From Plantago ovata (lineage: Eukaryota > Streptophyta > Magnoliopsida > Lamiales > Plantaginaceae): a stretch of 64,000 bases of DNA. Positions 1 through 9,479 of this stretch are shown here, in pieces. The stretch covers positions 56,394,425-56,458,424 of the forward strand of contig CM051457.1 in assembly GCA_028274465.1 (NCBI GenBank), written 5' to 3'. Made by a program: the position numbers and the translations under genes. Every line of letters starts with the position of its first letter. Positions within the stretch are counted from its first letter, which is position 1. The notes below the pieces were generated by a model. It had not been told where the DNA came from. It did not search any database and saw only the letters and a program-made list of their open reading frames with translations.

Positions 1-1988
1 TGCTCTAACTGAGAAACCTGTGCGGTTTCAGCAATCTCCCTTGTCTCTGAATAGACAAGTTGAGCAGAAGCAACTTGACCTTTAAGCTCACTGCTTGTCA
101 TGAAGAGTTCAATTGACTTGTTGGATGATTCTTCAATCTCCAACTCCATTTGTTTGCTTAAATCTTCCAGTATAAGCTGGACTTTATCAATTGAAGTCTT
201 GGGTGAACTTGGGCCAGCATTCTCAGCATCAAGAGATGCGTCTTTGAATAATGCTTCTTGAGTTTCAGCAACTTCAGGAACTGGAACCATTGCTATCTCA
301 GCAACTGGTCCATCAGCAAGCTGGGTTTCAGCAACTTGATGAGTTGCTTGTTCAGCAACCATCTGTTCAGCAGCATCAGCAAGTGCCGCTCTTTGCAGAT
401 CAGCAGAAATGTCGCTTACTGGTTCCATGGTTGGATCATCTAGATTCTCTACAATGTAGATATCTGGGATTTGGGCAGGAATTTCATTTCCACTGCCTTG
501 TGGTCTATTCTCAGTAGAGTTATCAACGTTAAGTTGATTGTTGAAGGCTTCCGCAAACACTTCAACATTGCTGATGTATGTTTCAGTAAATATTTCAGCA
601 ACATCTACTGGCAAATGCGTTTCAGCATTTGTCTGGGAATTGACTGAGGAGTCTTGGACGTTGGGGACTGACTGAGAAGCCATTGTCTTCTTTCTTTTGT
701 TACTTGTCCGTTTCCTCTTAGGTACGGGATTTGCTGATGACGCTGCAGTCTGAGTGTCATCATCAGCTTTCCTCTTTCTTCTTTTAGATTTCTCCAGTTT
801 CCCAGAGTCATCTTTTGTTGCATTTTCAGCAACGGCTGTTGTACACGTACCTTGTTGATTTTCTACAGCAGTTTCATTTGTGTTACCACCACCAACAGCA
901 GTTTCATCTCTAAGTTGCTGAGTGGTAACATCTGCAGCTGTTGTATACCTTTCTTGCTGGCTTGTGCTGACAACATTTGTAGTTGTTGTCTTCTTGGATT
1001 TCTTTCCAGCAATCTTAGGTACATTCTGCTTGTAGAAAGACCTTCCCACATTGCACACAGATTTCTTGATTGGCAATGGGTTTCTTAGCTGAATCCTGAA
1101 ATGTTCAAGGATATAGCATATCTTGATTCCATACATAACTGGAAAGGAAGGTGAGACCTTGTTGTCTTCTACCTTTACCTTAAACTTAGTAACACAATCA
1201 ACAAGCCTGTTGAAAATGTACTTAGCCCAGTTAAGTTCCGATTTATTCTCATGGATATGCATCAGCAATGGCCATCTTCTCAGGCCTACTTGGTCAATTC
1301 CTCCGACTTGGGAGTCAAGAACTTTAATCAGTAGCAGAGCTACTAGACCAAGTGAAGGACAGAGATGCTTTCTCTTAACGTGCTTTGTCCAAGTCACGGG
1401 AGCTATCTCGCCTTTCTTCATTTTTGCATTTCTGACGTCACTGTAAAAAGCTTCAATTTCTTCGTCAGTGGCAGTGACGTCGTCTTCAGTTCCATTGGTT
1501 GGAATCTGAAAAATCTCTGCTAAATCAGTCCATTTCAGGACGATTTGCGTGTTCTGAACATAAGTAAGGATCACTTTTTCAGTGACTCCATTATTGTCTG
1601 TAAGGGACTGGATTTCTGCATTGTTGTAGAACTCCATAGTATCAATCATGCTCACTTGCTTAGTGCGAGCAGAGATAAAGTTCATGAGGCCTTGCTGCTT
1701 GATGAATTCAAGCGCCTCTTCATTTTGGTCATCAAGTTCTTGTTCATAAAAGTACCTAATGTACTTTTCTTTTGCAAATCCTCCCCATTGCATCAACATC
1801 TCACACTTTGCAGTGTCAAGATATGACGGAGGCATAGGTTTTTCAGTGATTCGGTCGTTTTTCAACACAACTTTCGCTGTGTTTTGGGTCAGAGACGTCA
1901 CCGGAGCAGTCACCGGAGCAATGCCTGTTTCAGCACTGTCAACCTTTGACGATTTTGAGGACTTAGATGACTGTTTCTTGGGAGCCAT
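1..1988 (-). CDS. Extra ORF downstream of pol in Copia A (accessory protein, partial)
   Basis: The frame opens at an ATG (complement of 1986-1988) and stays open for about 662 codons to the window edge, so the C-terminus is missing. It begins MAPKKQSSKSSKSSK. Residues about 60-340 form a globular-looking part with motifs such as DTMEFYNN, DLAEIFQIP, EEIEAFYSD and ELNWAKYIFNRL. That spacing resembles the plant transposon-protein domain annotated as Transposase_32 (PF20167). The middle is charged and Thr/Ala-rich with two basic patches (KSKRRKRK, KRKRTSNKRKK) that look like nuclear-localisation signals. The C-terminal part is low-complexity with repeated VAET. I see no signal peptide or membrane segment, which argues against an envelope role. 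The intact reading frame in an otherwise broken element suggests constraint or a recent origin. Function unknown. Confidence 0.75.
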   Translation of the reverse strand, partial: MAPKKQSSKSSKSSKVDSAETGIAPVTAPVTSLTQNTAKVVLKNDRITEKPMPPSYLDTAKCEMLMQWGGFAKEKYIRYFYEQELDDQNEEALEFIKQQGLMNFISARTKQVSMIDTMEFYNNAEIQSLTDNNGVTEKVILTYVQNTQIVLKWTDLAEIFQIPTNGTEDDVTATDEEIEAFYSDVRNAKMKKGEIAPVTWTKHVKRKHLCPSLGLVALLLIKVLDSQVGGIDQVGLRRWPLLMHIHENKSELNWAKYIFNRLVDCVTKFKVKVEDNKVSPSFPVMYGIKICYILEHFRIQLRNPLPIKKSVCNVGRSFYKQNVPKIAGKKSKKTTTTNVVSTSQQERYTTAADVTTQQLRDETAVGGGNTNETAVENQQGTCTTAVAENATKDDSGKLEKSKRRKRKADDDTQTAASSANPVPKRKRTSNKRKKTMASQSVPNVQDSSVNSQTNAETHLPVDVAEIFTETYISNVEVFAEAFNNQLNVDNSTENRPQGSGNEIPAQIPDIYIVENLDDPTMEPVSDISADLQRAALADAAEQMVAEQATHQVAETQLADGPVAEIAMVPVPEVAETQEALFKDASLDAENAGPSSPKTSIDKVQLILEDLSKQMELEIEESSNKSIELFMTSSELKGQVASAQLVYSETREIAETAQVSQLE

Positions 1989-2121
1989 TTCTTTATATAG
2001 AGCAAGAAATTGTACGAAAAAGATAGTTTGCTTTTTGATCGGAAGTACAGTAGTTTCAGGCTAGAAATTGCAGAGAAAGGAAATGTGAGTTAAAGAATTT
2101 TGTCATTTCTCTAACTCCTTC

Positions 2122-2129
2122 TTTATATA
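2122..2129 (-). promoter_or_regulatory. Candidate TATA box for the extra ORF of Copia A
   Basis: On the minus strand the sequence reads CACTATATAAAGAAGG about 135 nt upstream of the ORF's ATG, giving an expected start near 2095 and a leader of roughly 100 nt. The same decamer (CTTTATATAG on the plus strand) recurs at 1991-2000, only a few bases before the ATG and too close to be useful. This suggests that the extra ORF could be transcribed separately from the LTR-driven genomic RNA. It is an inference from sequence only. Confidence 0.45.
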
Positions 2130-2469
2130 GTGTCTCTGGTGTGTGAGAAACTCAATCGATTTGAGTTCTCAACAAGGGTAAAACAGAGAAACACTGGAGA
2201 TAGTGGAGCCTTTGCATTGAATGCGTAGTGGCCCACTAACTAAAACCGTCAGAGCACTCTCTCTCTTTGTTTTGTTAGCCGTTAGATTAATAACTCCTTT
2301 TAATCAATGGCCACGATTGAATTTCATGTCATGATTTATTGCGAGTTTATCTGTGCCAGCTTAACGTCACAAATTGATTTTACCGAGTAATAAGGGATAG
2401 ATTGCTTGCTGAAATAGACAAGAATCTTTTCAGCGAGTTTGAATTAACAATCTAGCTTCTTGCTGAAAG

Positions 2470-2479
2470 TTCCCCCTTA
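2470..2479 (-). promoter_or_regulatory. Second (internal) polypurine tract-like site in Copia A
   Basis: The minus strand reads TAAGGGGGAA immediately after the hairpin array. The same TTAAGGGGGAA lies at the equivalent place in Copia B (about 48666-48676). It resembles the true polypurine tract AAAAAGGGGGAAATT that precedes the 3' LTR at 54398. It could be a central plus-strand primer for cDNA synthesis. Function is inferred. Confidence 0.4.
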
Positions 2480-2510
2480 CTTAGATATCTCATAATTTCT
2501 AAGTTTAAAA

Positions 2511-2888
2511 GATATTTCTGATTTCCCGTATCAGTAAATTCTTTTTGCAATTTGAGACATCCTTTGGTAAAATCTGAGAGATGAGATTTTGCTCTTTCTC
2601 TGAATTCCTGTTTCAGAAAATTCCTTTGATACTTGAATACCTGTTTCAGTATCTTTTTGATTGTCTAAGTACCCGTCTCAGCAATCCTTAGATTCTTTCA
2701 CTTACTGAGTTCCTGTCTCAGCAAGTGATCAAGTTTCCTAACAAATACCTGTTTTGAAGGAATTACTTGTTGAATGCCTGTTTCAGCAATCATGTTGTGA
2801 CTTATCATTTCTTAGAAGAAATCAGTGACTTGGTCTTTTGGACATGAATACTTTGGCTTGCTGAATACCTGTTTCAGCATTCTGCCAA
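2511..2888 (-). repeat. Array of eight hairpins with constant loop (Copia A)
   Basis: Eight dyads occupy 2853-2888, 2767-2789, 2735-2762, 2699-2727, 2659-2686, 2628-2653, 2595-2620 and 2511-2541. Read on the element's sense (minus) strand, each has a 5-bp core stem CTGAN / NTCAG around a 7-nt loop ACNGGNA. Outer stem halves differ between hairpins yet remain complementary (CACTT/AAGTG, GATTG/CAATC, GATAC/GTATC, GATATTT/AAATTC). The array lies between the pol stop codon (2898) and the internal polypurine tract. The homologous array in Copia B is at 48259-48632. Confidence 0.8.
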
Positions 2889-2897
2889 GTGTATTAT

Positions 2898-4346
2898 TTA
2901 TTGAGGTAGTTCAATCAATCCAAGGTTATACCTTAACATTGCGAACCTATTATCCGGTAGGGGCTTGGTAAAGATGTCAGCAAGCTGATCTTCAGTACCT
3001 ACTTTCACAACCTCAATATCACCTTTTTCCACATGATCTCTAATGAAATGATGTCTAATATCAATGTGCTTGGTCCTAGAGTGAAACTTAGGATTTTGCG
3101 TAATTGCAATAGCACTTGTATTATCACAAAAGATTGGTGTTTTCTTTGCAGAAATACCATAATCTCTTAATTGTTGCTGAATCCATAGGATTTGAGTTGT
3201 GCAACAACCAGCTGCAATGTATTCAGATTCTGTAGATGAATTGGCGACACATGTTTGCTTCTTGCTGAACCATGATATTAATCTAGTACCCAAAAACTGA
3301 CAAGTTCCAGAGGTACTTTTTCTATCAAGAGTTGATCCACCATGATCAGCATCAGAATAGCCAACCAATTCAAGTCCAGATTCTTTTGGATACCATAATC
3401 CAACATTGACTGTACCTTTAACATATTTCAGTATTTTAATTGCCTTTTTGTAGTGTGATTCTTTTGGATCCGATTGGAATCTTGCACACACACAAACAAC
3501 ATACTGAATGTCAGGTCTACTTGCTGTTAAATACAACAAGGAACCAATGAGCTTCCTATACTTGTGTTCTTCAACACTTTTGTCCTCTTTAGTATAGCCC
3601 AATTTGGTACCAACACTCATAGGGATCTTTTCTGGTTTTTCATCCTCTTTGATCCTGAACTTTATGAGCATTTCTTTTGCATACTTTGCTTGATTTATGA
3701 ATATTCCATCTTTGAGTTGCTTGACTTGCAACCCTAGGAAATAATTCAATTTTCCCATCATACTCATTTCAAACTTATTTGTCATGAATTTGGCAAAATC
3801 CTCACAAAGTTGCTTGTCCTTAGATCCAAAAATTATGTCATCCACATAAATTTGGACTAAGATTAATTTACCATCATGGTTCATGGTAAAAAGAGTTTTG
3901 TCAACTTCACCTTTCTTGAAACCATTTTCCAGCAAGAACTTAGCTAAGGTATCATACCATGCTCTTGGTGCTAGCTTTAGACCATATACAGCTTTCTGAA
4001 GCTTATATACCATCTTGGTTTCTGAGGGAAGTTCAAAGCCGGGGGGTTGTTCTAGGTGGACTTCTTCAGCAAGTTCACCATTTAAGAATGCACTCTTAAC
4101 ATCCATTTGGTAAACAATGAAGTCATTGTGAGCAGCAAAGGCCAAGAAAAGCCTAATAGCATCCAATCTTGCAACGGGAGCGTAAGACTCATCATAGTCC
4201 AATCCTTCAGTCTGACAGTAACCTTGAGCAACTAAGCGTGCTTTGTTTCTTGTTACTTCACCAGACTCGCTTAGCTTGTTTCTGAACACCCACTTTGTAC
4301 CAATAGCTTTCTTATTTTCAGCAAGTGGCACAAGTTTCCAGACTTT
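2898..4346 (-). pseudogene. Copia A pol, 3' part: reverse transcriptase and RNase H
   Basis: This is the C-terminal half of pol; the first half is at 10231-12168 on the other side of G1. It carries the copia RT signature: [13 protein letters not shown], then [25 protein letters not shown], the catalytic YVDDIIFGS, and [12 protein letters not shown]. The connection segment ends in SRPDIQYVV. RNase H follows with [21 protein letters not shown] and FCDNTSAI. The C-terminus is [15 protein letters not shown]. The frame is uninterrupted from the G1 junction to the TAA at 2898, so this half would be functional if it were joined to the rest. Catalytic aspartates are visible. It is classed as broken because G1 separates it from PR-IN. 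Confidence 0.9.
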
Positions 4347-4351
4347 GTTTC

Positions 4352-5105
4352 TGTTGAAGGGTAATTCGTGTTTCTTTCTAAGTTCGCAATGAGTCGCTAT
4401 TCTAAGTCTTTCTAGTTCTTCTTGTAGTGTTCCTCTAAGATAGGAAATGAGCCTTCTTGTAGCTTCCTCGTACCTGAAATAGACTAGAGGGGGGGGGGTT
4501 AGTGTCTCTTGCCCGGTCTGTAAGGTATCAGACCGGAGAGGCGACTTTACGAGTAGGGAGTTGTGAGGCTTCCCTAGTAAGAGTAGTGAAAGTGGTGCTC
4601 GGGTGACGTAGTTAATGCTTACTGTTGAGGAGTAAATGAGGGCCTTTTATACTTGAGACCCTTCAGCTTCCGGTCATGTAGGATCACGCCACGTGTACGG
4701 CTAGGATTGAGGCCTTCCTCGGCCCAGGCCCATTAAGGAGGTCCGTGGGCCTTGGCCCAGGAGAGCAACCATGGCTGGTCGCTCTGCGGTCCTCGTGCCT
4801 TCCTTGTGCGTGGGTGATGCGAGTAGTGTCCCGCTCAGTTTCTGTCAAGGAGCGTTACCTTGACGTAAGGCCTCCTCGAGCCTGAGAGAGATGCTCCTCG
4901 AGCCCACTGGCAGTTTTGTCCTTGAGAGGAGCTTATTTTGAGGGTTGTCCTCCCAGTGATGGTCGGACCCTATGTTGGTCGATCCACACCTTAGTGACAT
5001 ACTTGGGTGTGGTTGTGCCCCTTGAGGGACGGCCTATGATGCTTTGTCGCGCTCTTAGACCGCTCCAGTTCGTACATGCGGACTGGACATATTTCAACCC
5101 TAACA
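4352..5105 (-). repeat. G1 3' LTR
   Basis: 754 bp, reading TGTTAGGG...TTCAACA on the minus strand with TG...CA ends. It contains a TATA box TATAAAAGG on the minus strand at about 4648-4656 and a run of ten G at 4489-4498. It pairs with 9480-10230. Confidence 0.92.
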
Positions 5106-5118
5106 TATATCCCCCTAG
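5106..5118 (-). promoter_or_regulatory. G1 polypurine tract
   Basis: The minus strand reads AACTAGGGGGATATA directly before the 3' LTR start TGTTAGGG. This is the plus-strand primer position expected for an LTR retrotransposon. Confidence 0.7.
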
Positions 5119-5361
5119 TTTCCAAGTATCTTTGTAGAAGATAATTGAGGAACTATGTTGAAGTAGAGGTCGAGCAGAGCCTCGACTAGTAGTGGGCGAA
5201 AAAAGATTTCCGTATTCGCACCTTGGTATCTTTCCCTCCTCCTATCTCTCCCTCCCCCCCCCTTTTTATAGGGTGCGAGCAGACGTTGCTCGGACCGTAT
5301 GAAAAGAGGTATTTTTGCTGGGAAAAGATCGGATCCGGGTAAGTATTCCTTAGTGGAATGG

Positions 5362-5561
5362 AATGACTTCCCGCCGCTTTTTTGCTAGCAAAGTATCTCG
5401 CGGAGAGATACTTGTGTAAAAGGAGTGGAATGACTTCCTGCCGCTTTTTTGCTTGCAAAGTATCTCGCGGAGAGATACTGGTGTAAAAGGAATCTCGAGG
5501 AGATATATATCCATGTTTTTGCTAGCAAAGTATCTCGCGGAGAGATACTTGTGTAAAAGGA
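5362..5561. repeat. Tandem repeats, each with a perfect 8-bp hairpin
   Basis: Two units of about 62-67 bp and a third partial unit share TTTTTGCTAGCAAAG, then AGTATCTC-GCGGA-GAGATACT, then TGTGTAAAAGGA. The hairpins lie at 5392-5412, 5459-5479 and 5529-5549 with identical stems and loops. A related degenerate GAATCTCGAGGAGAT follows the second unit. No reading frame is conserved across the units. Confidence 0.75.
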
Positions 5562-5914
5562 AAGAGGAATCCCGAGGAGGGTAGCTGCATGGACAGCTCC
5601 TCGGTCCCCTGACACGTGGCCGTCGAGTTTCCGTGGTTCTGAGATTTTTCGCGATGTTGATCCGAGGAGGACAGATCATGGTGGTCGATCTGTCTCCGCT
5701 TGTCTTGAGTAGCCCGATGCTCGCGCCGCGGACTTATTGCCGTGGTTAGGTAATTCGTTCCGGATTTGGGAGCGTCTTCGAGCCAGAGCGGGAGCGTGGA
5801 GGGCAAAAACGGTAATTCGCCAGGCGGCCGCAATCTGGACCGTCGATCTGGGACACGTGGTCGGTCCGGATGGCGCGAGGACATGCGTCGTTTCGTATCC
5901 CCGGGATACCCTTC

Positions 5915-5924
5915 TATAAATAGG
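5915..5924 (+). promoter_or_regulatory. Antisense TATA box in G1
   Basis: TTCTATAAATAGGTCAAC on the plus strand, opposite to G1's gag. A purine-rich leader follows and a consensus splice donor CCAA|GTAAGTTTC lies at 6136. This is the layout of a plant promoter, 5' exon and first intron. The downstream part of the antisense gene appears to have gone with the RT/IN deletion that joins this region to the pol remnant near 6250. Confidence 0.5.
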
Positions 5925-6069
5925 TCAACACTCGGTCATTCCACACTTTTCGCAATCCGAACTTTTAGAGCAAATACGAGAGAGCGAGGAACATTTGTGA
6001 GATCGACGAGTGTGAGTGTTCGAGCCAATTAGTGATCGAGGAGCATATCCGACGTCCAGAATCTCGTTT

Positions 6070-7899
6070 TCAGGCGAAGTTTTCAGCTTTTCCGGCTTCT
6101 ATTCCGGTTTCAAACCTTCCTTCAGTCAATACCAAGTAAGTTTCCGGCTTCCAATGCTCTTTTCTGCTCTTAATCGTTCCTTTTTTGCTTCGAAATGCCG
6201 TATTTTCCTGCCTTGTTGCTTTCTCGCTTTTGGCTTTTTGCATGTCGGTCTCCTTCAGGTCCTCGGTACTCCACGCGAATACATCGTTGTTATCTTTCAA
6301 ACATTGGATGAGTTTCATCCTGACTTCAGTGGCCATTTCTGTGCCAATTTTTGTGACCTTGTCGGCACTTCCTTCGACAATTTGGATTTCTTCAAGGGCT
6401 TCTCGTGCTTCGATTTTGTTTTCCTCAAAGAACTTCTTCTTTTTGGAAGAGGGTGGGACTGGTGGAATCACTTGATACTCCTCGAGCTCCTTAACAGCTC
6501 CTACTAGAGTATCTTCGTCTTTCTTCATGGTTGCTTTTCTTCGCCTAAGTGACGGACTTGGCTTTTTCGATTTTCTCTTCACTCGCCGAACCGTATAGAA
6601 ACGATAAGGTGCATTGTGAACAAGGGGAGTCTCCTCGGACGATTGTCCGGGGTTGGGTTCTCCAATAGCAACCCTTGAAGTGAACTTGGCAGACAAGGTG
6701 TAGCATTCCCATGCTTCTCGTATGTCTCCTACTTCTTGTCCGATTCCCAAAGGAGTGGGGAATTTTAGCTTGTTGTGGACCGTGGACACTACGGCTCGGA
6801 ATTGAGAGAGAGCGGGTCGCCCTAGGACTGCGAAATAATCGAATGGCATATCGACCACCACGAAAGGAACTTGTTGGGTTACCCTTCTAGGAGCGCTACC
6901 CATTGACACTGTGAGGTTGATCATTCCGAGCGGCATGACAGGTTGTCCTCCGAATCCTACCAATGCGCTCCTCACTTCTCTGAGCCCTTCCCTTGGGTTC
7001 ATGTGCATCCTTTTCAAGGTTCCGGTGAATATCAAGTTTGCCGAGCATCCAGTATCGACGAGGATTCTACCCAACTTGTAGGATTGAACATCCAAGGACA
7101 CTACAAGTGGGACGCAAGGATCATAGATGTTGCCTCCTCCAGCATGCTTCAGAGGTATCTCGCTATCATCGAAAGAGATAACGTTGGTTCCCGGTCGCGC
7201 GGCTTGAGCATATTTCACATCTCGGACCCTGAGGTTGTCCGCAGTAATCTCCCTTTGATTACGAGTGTCGCTGCCGGCGGGTCCTCCCGCAATCGTGAGA
7301 GTGCGGATGCTTCCATTTACAGGGCGGTTCTCATAATTGTTGTAATTATGGATGTCGTCGTCCTGAGGGTTTCCTTGGTAAGGGTGCTCGCTCTCAGTTT
7401 GAGGAGGTGGGGGCAGGAGTGCCAGGGGTTCCTCCTTCCGTATGTAGTTAACCAATTGACCGTTACGTATCATCCTCTCAATTTCATTCTTGAGCTCGAC
7501 ACACTCATCGGAGGTGTGCCCTTTCCCTTTGTGAAACTTGCAAAAATTTTCCGAGTTCTTGTTCCTTTGATTTTCCTTAATCGGGGGTGGCCACGAGACG
7601 TCTAGCTTCCTCGAGACTATATAGTTCAAGATGTCGGATCTTGGCCTATTCAAGTCTGTGTAGTTGCTATATCGTCTTGGAGGCGACCTTCTGGGAGGAG
7701 ACCTCCTGTCTCTGAAATCATTTCTTGAGTTGCCCTCCTTGATCAACCCAAACTTTTGCTCTTTCCTCTGCTTCCCGGGATTTTGTGGGCGAGGAGGGTA
7801 CTCTTTCTCTTTTCTTTTTCTTTCCCTTTTTCCTTGGGAAGATTGGTTCTTACTGTGACCGTTCTTCGGAATTCCTCGGCTTCGAGGAAGTCCTTGCAA
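6070..7899 (-). pseudogene. G1 gag C-terminus and aspartic protease, followed by truncated pol linker
   Basis: This frame overlaps the gag frame (7743-9392). The shift between them falls in the Lys/Glu-rich tract near 7805 and looks like a small indel, not programmed frameshifting. In order it has a Pro/Arg-rich linker (RRSPPRRSPPRRYS), a zinc-knuckle-like CKFHKGKGHTSDEC around residue 120, and a retropepsin with ILVDTGCSANLIF. The flap region follows (LGRPALSQFRAVVS). It then continues into NDNNDVFAWSTEDLKE, the start of the pol linker in plant Ty3/gypsy elements. After that homology stops and the last ~60 residues are out of context, marking the deletion of RT-RNaseH-IN. The protease DTG is intact. 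Confidence 0.82.
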
Positions 7900-9392
7900 A
7901 CTTTGGCAAGTTGTGCTTCATTCTCTATACATGATGCTGAGAGTACATCTTGGAATCTGATATTGGTAGTATTACCATACAAGTATTCCTTCCTCTCATT
8001 GATCGAGTGATCTTCGACTTGGAGGGCTGCTTCATGAAAGCCATTGATGAAGTCCCTCAAGTCTTCATTGTTTCTCTGGACTATTTCGGCCAAGTACCTC
8101 ACCCGTCTCTTGGCGTTCATCACTTTCTCGAAACGCTTAGAAAACTCCTTACAGAGATCTCTATATGATTTGATGGATCGGTGAGGGAGGCGCGACCACC
8201 ATTTCATGGCTTCTCCGGAAAGGTTAGCCGGGAAGAGGAGTGCCTTAGTCCTTGAGTCATGACCGTAAGCATCCATTTTGGTGCCAAATCTTACCAAGTA
8301 GTCCTTCGGACAACTTGTTCCATCGTAGCTTTCGAAGGTGGGAAAGCCTCTTTCAATCTTGGCTTGGTGGTTCCTGATCTCATCGCACAAAGGGCTCGGA
8401 TCTTGGTCTTGCTCTCTTTCTTGGACAGTTCCACGAAGAGTCTCTATCTGAGCATCAAGTGCGGATTTCCTCGCGTTGAGTTCCTCCAGAGTGAGCCTCC
8501 TCCCCGTGATCGGATCGACCAGAGGGGTTACCTCAGCTACTGTTCTCAACGCTTGATTCTCTTCCACTGCTTCTTGTTGGTTTTGAGGAGTTACCTGGTT
8601 GGGGGTAACTTGATTGGGGAGAGCGGGTGGTGTAGCGACCACCTGAGCTCTATTTTCTTGTTGCGCCACATTTTGCAATGATGCCCGTATTCTTCTATCA
8701 ATCAGGTCTCTCAAATCATCCGGGGCACCTTGTGGTCCTAACCTCGATTGGATTCTTGATGGTCCAAGTCGAGATTGGATCGGCCTGGTGTTGGCTCTCG
8801 AATGTGCTTCGTCTTGTGCAACAGGTGCTCTTCCTTGGGATTGACGAGGAGCGACCAAGGTGGCCCGAGGTTGCTCTTGTACCGGTGCTTGTGGTTCTCC
8901 TGGGGCTTGTATCTCGGTATTAACCCTAATAGCCTCATTACCTCCGACATATCCTTGTAAAGTAAGAAGGAATAGACCGTATTGAGCTTCGCCCATCCCG
9001 AAATCTGATGGTCGGACGACAGGTCCATCAGGAAGGGTGAAGGTCAATGCGGCCGGTTGAGGAGGGTTTACTGCCACGGGAGGTTGGTTAATTGCTACCG
9101 GATGAGGCTGCCCCCTAGACTCGGCGTTGTTTGCGACTCTCAAAGCTCCATAGGCGTTTCCTACCGGGACTCCTTGCGGGTTATTTTCCCCGGACGTCTC
9201 ATTTTGGGAGTGAGTGACATTAGTAAATGCCCCCTCCGTGTAATCCCGGTTCCTTGCAACATTGTTATTTCTTGGCTCCCTAGGAACACCCTCCGTTCCT
9301 CCTCCGCGACCGTTATTAGAGGGACGGCCTCTAGGTCGAGGAGGATTTGCGGGTGGTGCATGAGCAAGACGGTTGCTTCTTCTGGGAGGCAT
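7743..9392 (-). CDS. G1 gag (Tat-like capsid protein)
   Basis: 549 residues from an ATG 68 bp inside the primer site. The N-terminus is Arg/Pro-rich (MPPRRSNRLAH). Residues about 340-520 form the retrotransposon gag domain (PF03732-like): FESYDGTSCPKDYLVRF, ALLFPANLSGEAMKWW, then SRLPHRSIKSYRDLCKEF. A helical half follows, with FINGFHEAALQVED. The domain matches capsids of the Tat branch. The C-terminus runs out of frame in a KEKGKEKEKRK tract, where the companion frame (6070-7899) continues gag. The protein would package element RNA. With the frame break it would lack the nucleocapsid. Confidence 0.85.
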   Translation of the reverse strand: MPPRRSNRLAHAPPANPPRPRGRPSNNGRGGGTEGVPREPRNNNVARNRDYTEGAFTNVTHSQNETSGENNPQGVPVGNAYGALRVANNAESRGQPHPVAINQPPVAVNPPQPAALTFTLPDGPVVRPSDFGMGEAQYGLFLLTLQGYVGGNEAIRVNTEIQAPGEPQAPVQEQPRATLVAPRQSQGRAPVAQDEAHSRANTRPIQSRLGPSRIQSRLGPQGAPDDLRDLIDRRIRASLQNVAQQENRAQVVATPPALPNQVTPNQVTPQNQQEAVEENQALRTVAEVTPLVDPITGRRLTLEELNARKSALDAQIETLRGTVQEREQDQDPSPLCDEIRNHQAKIERGFPTFESYDGTSCPKDYLVRFGTKMDAYGHDSRTKALLFPANLSGEAMKWWSRLPHRSIKSYRDLCKEFSKRFEKVMNAKRRVRYLAEIVQRNNEDLRDFINGFHEAALQVEDHSINERKEYLYGNTTNIRFQDVLSASCIENEAQLAKVCKDFLEAEEFRRTVTVRTNLPKEKGKEKEKRKSTLLAHKIPGSRGKSKSLG

Positions 9393-9459
9393 ATTCGTGA
9401 AGTGTCACGAGGAGGAAAGTGGCTCGACCAGTAGGGCAAGGAATGACCTTTCGTGTCGG

Positions 9460-9477
9460 TTCCCACAGACGGCGCCA
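9460..9477 (-). promoter_or_regulatory. G1 primer binding site
   Basis: Two bases inside the 5' LTR, the minus strand reads TGGCGCCGTCTGTGGGAA. This is the expected place for the minus-strand tRNA primer site. I do not assign the tRNA with confidence; it shares TGGCGCCGT with the tRNA-Asp primer site of Athila-type elements. Confidence 0.7.
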
Positions 9478-9479
9478 AA

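Larger units (their letters stand above)
5106..6069. other. G1 non-coding 3' region
   Basis: About 960 bp between the last pol remnant and the 3' LTR. It holds a tandem array of hairpin-bearing repeats (5362-5561) and a plus-strand TATA box with leader and splice donor (5915-6137). The short frames here repeat the same residues because the DNA is repetitive, and I do not consider them genes. Position and content match the 3' region of Tat-lineage elements, several of which carry antisense genes. Confidence 0.6.

Noticed and set aside
2511..2888. Regularly spaced dyads considered as a CRISPR array
   Set aside because: Plant nuclear DNA, spacing irregular, and the conserved part is a hairpin loop rather than a constant repeat with unique spacers.
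5186..5884. Several overlapping minus-strand frames with LSARYFASK repeats
   Set aside because: They are produced by tandem DNA repeats in the G1 3' region; no domain, no conserved frame across units.
6016..6507. 163-residue plus-strand frame downstream of the antisense TATA box as a gene
   Set aside because: From about 6250 on it is only the complement of the pol/protease coding strand, and it crosses the splice donor at 6136.
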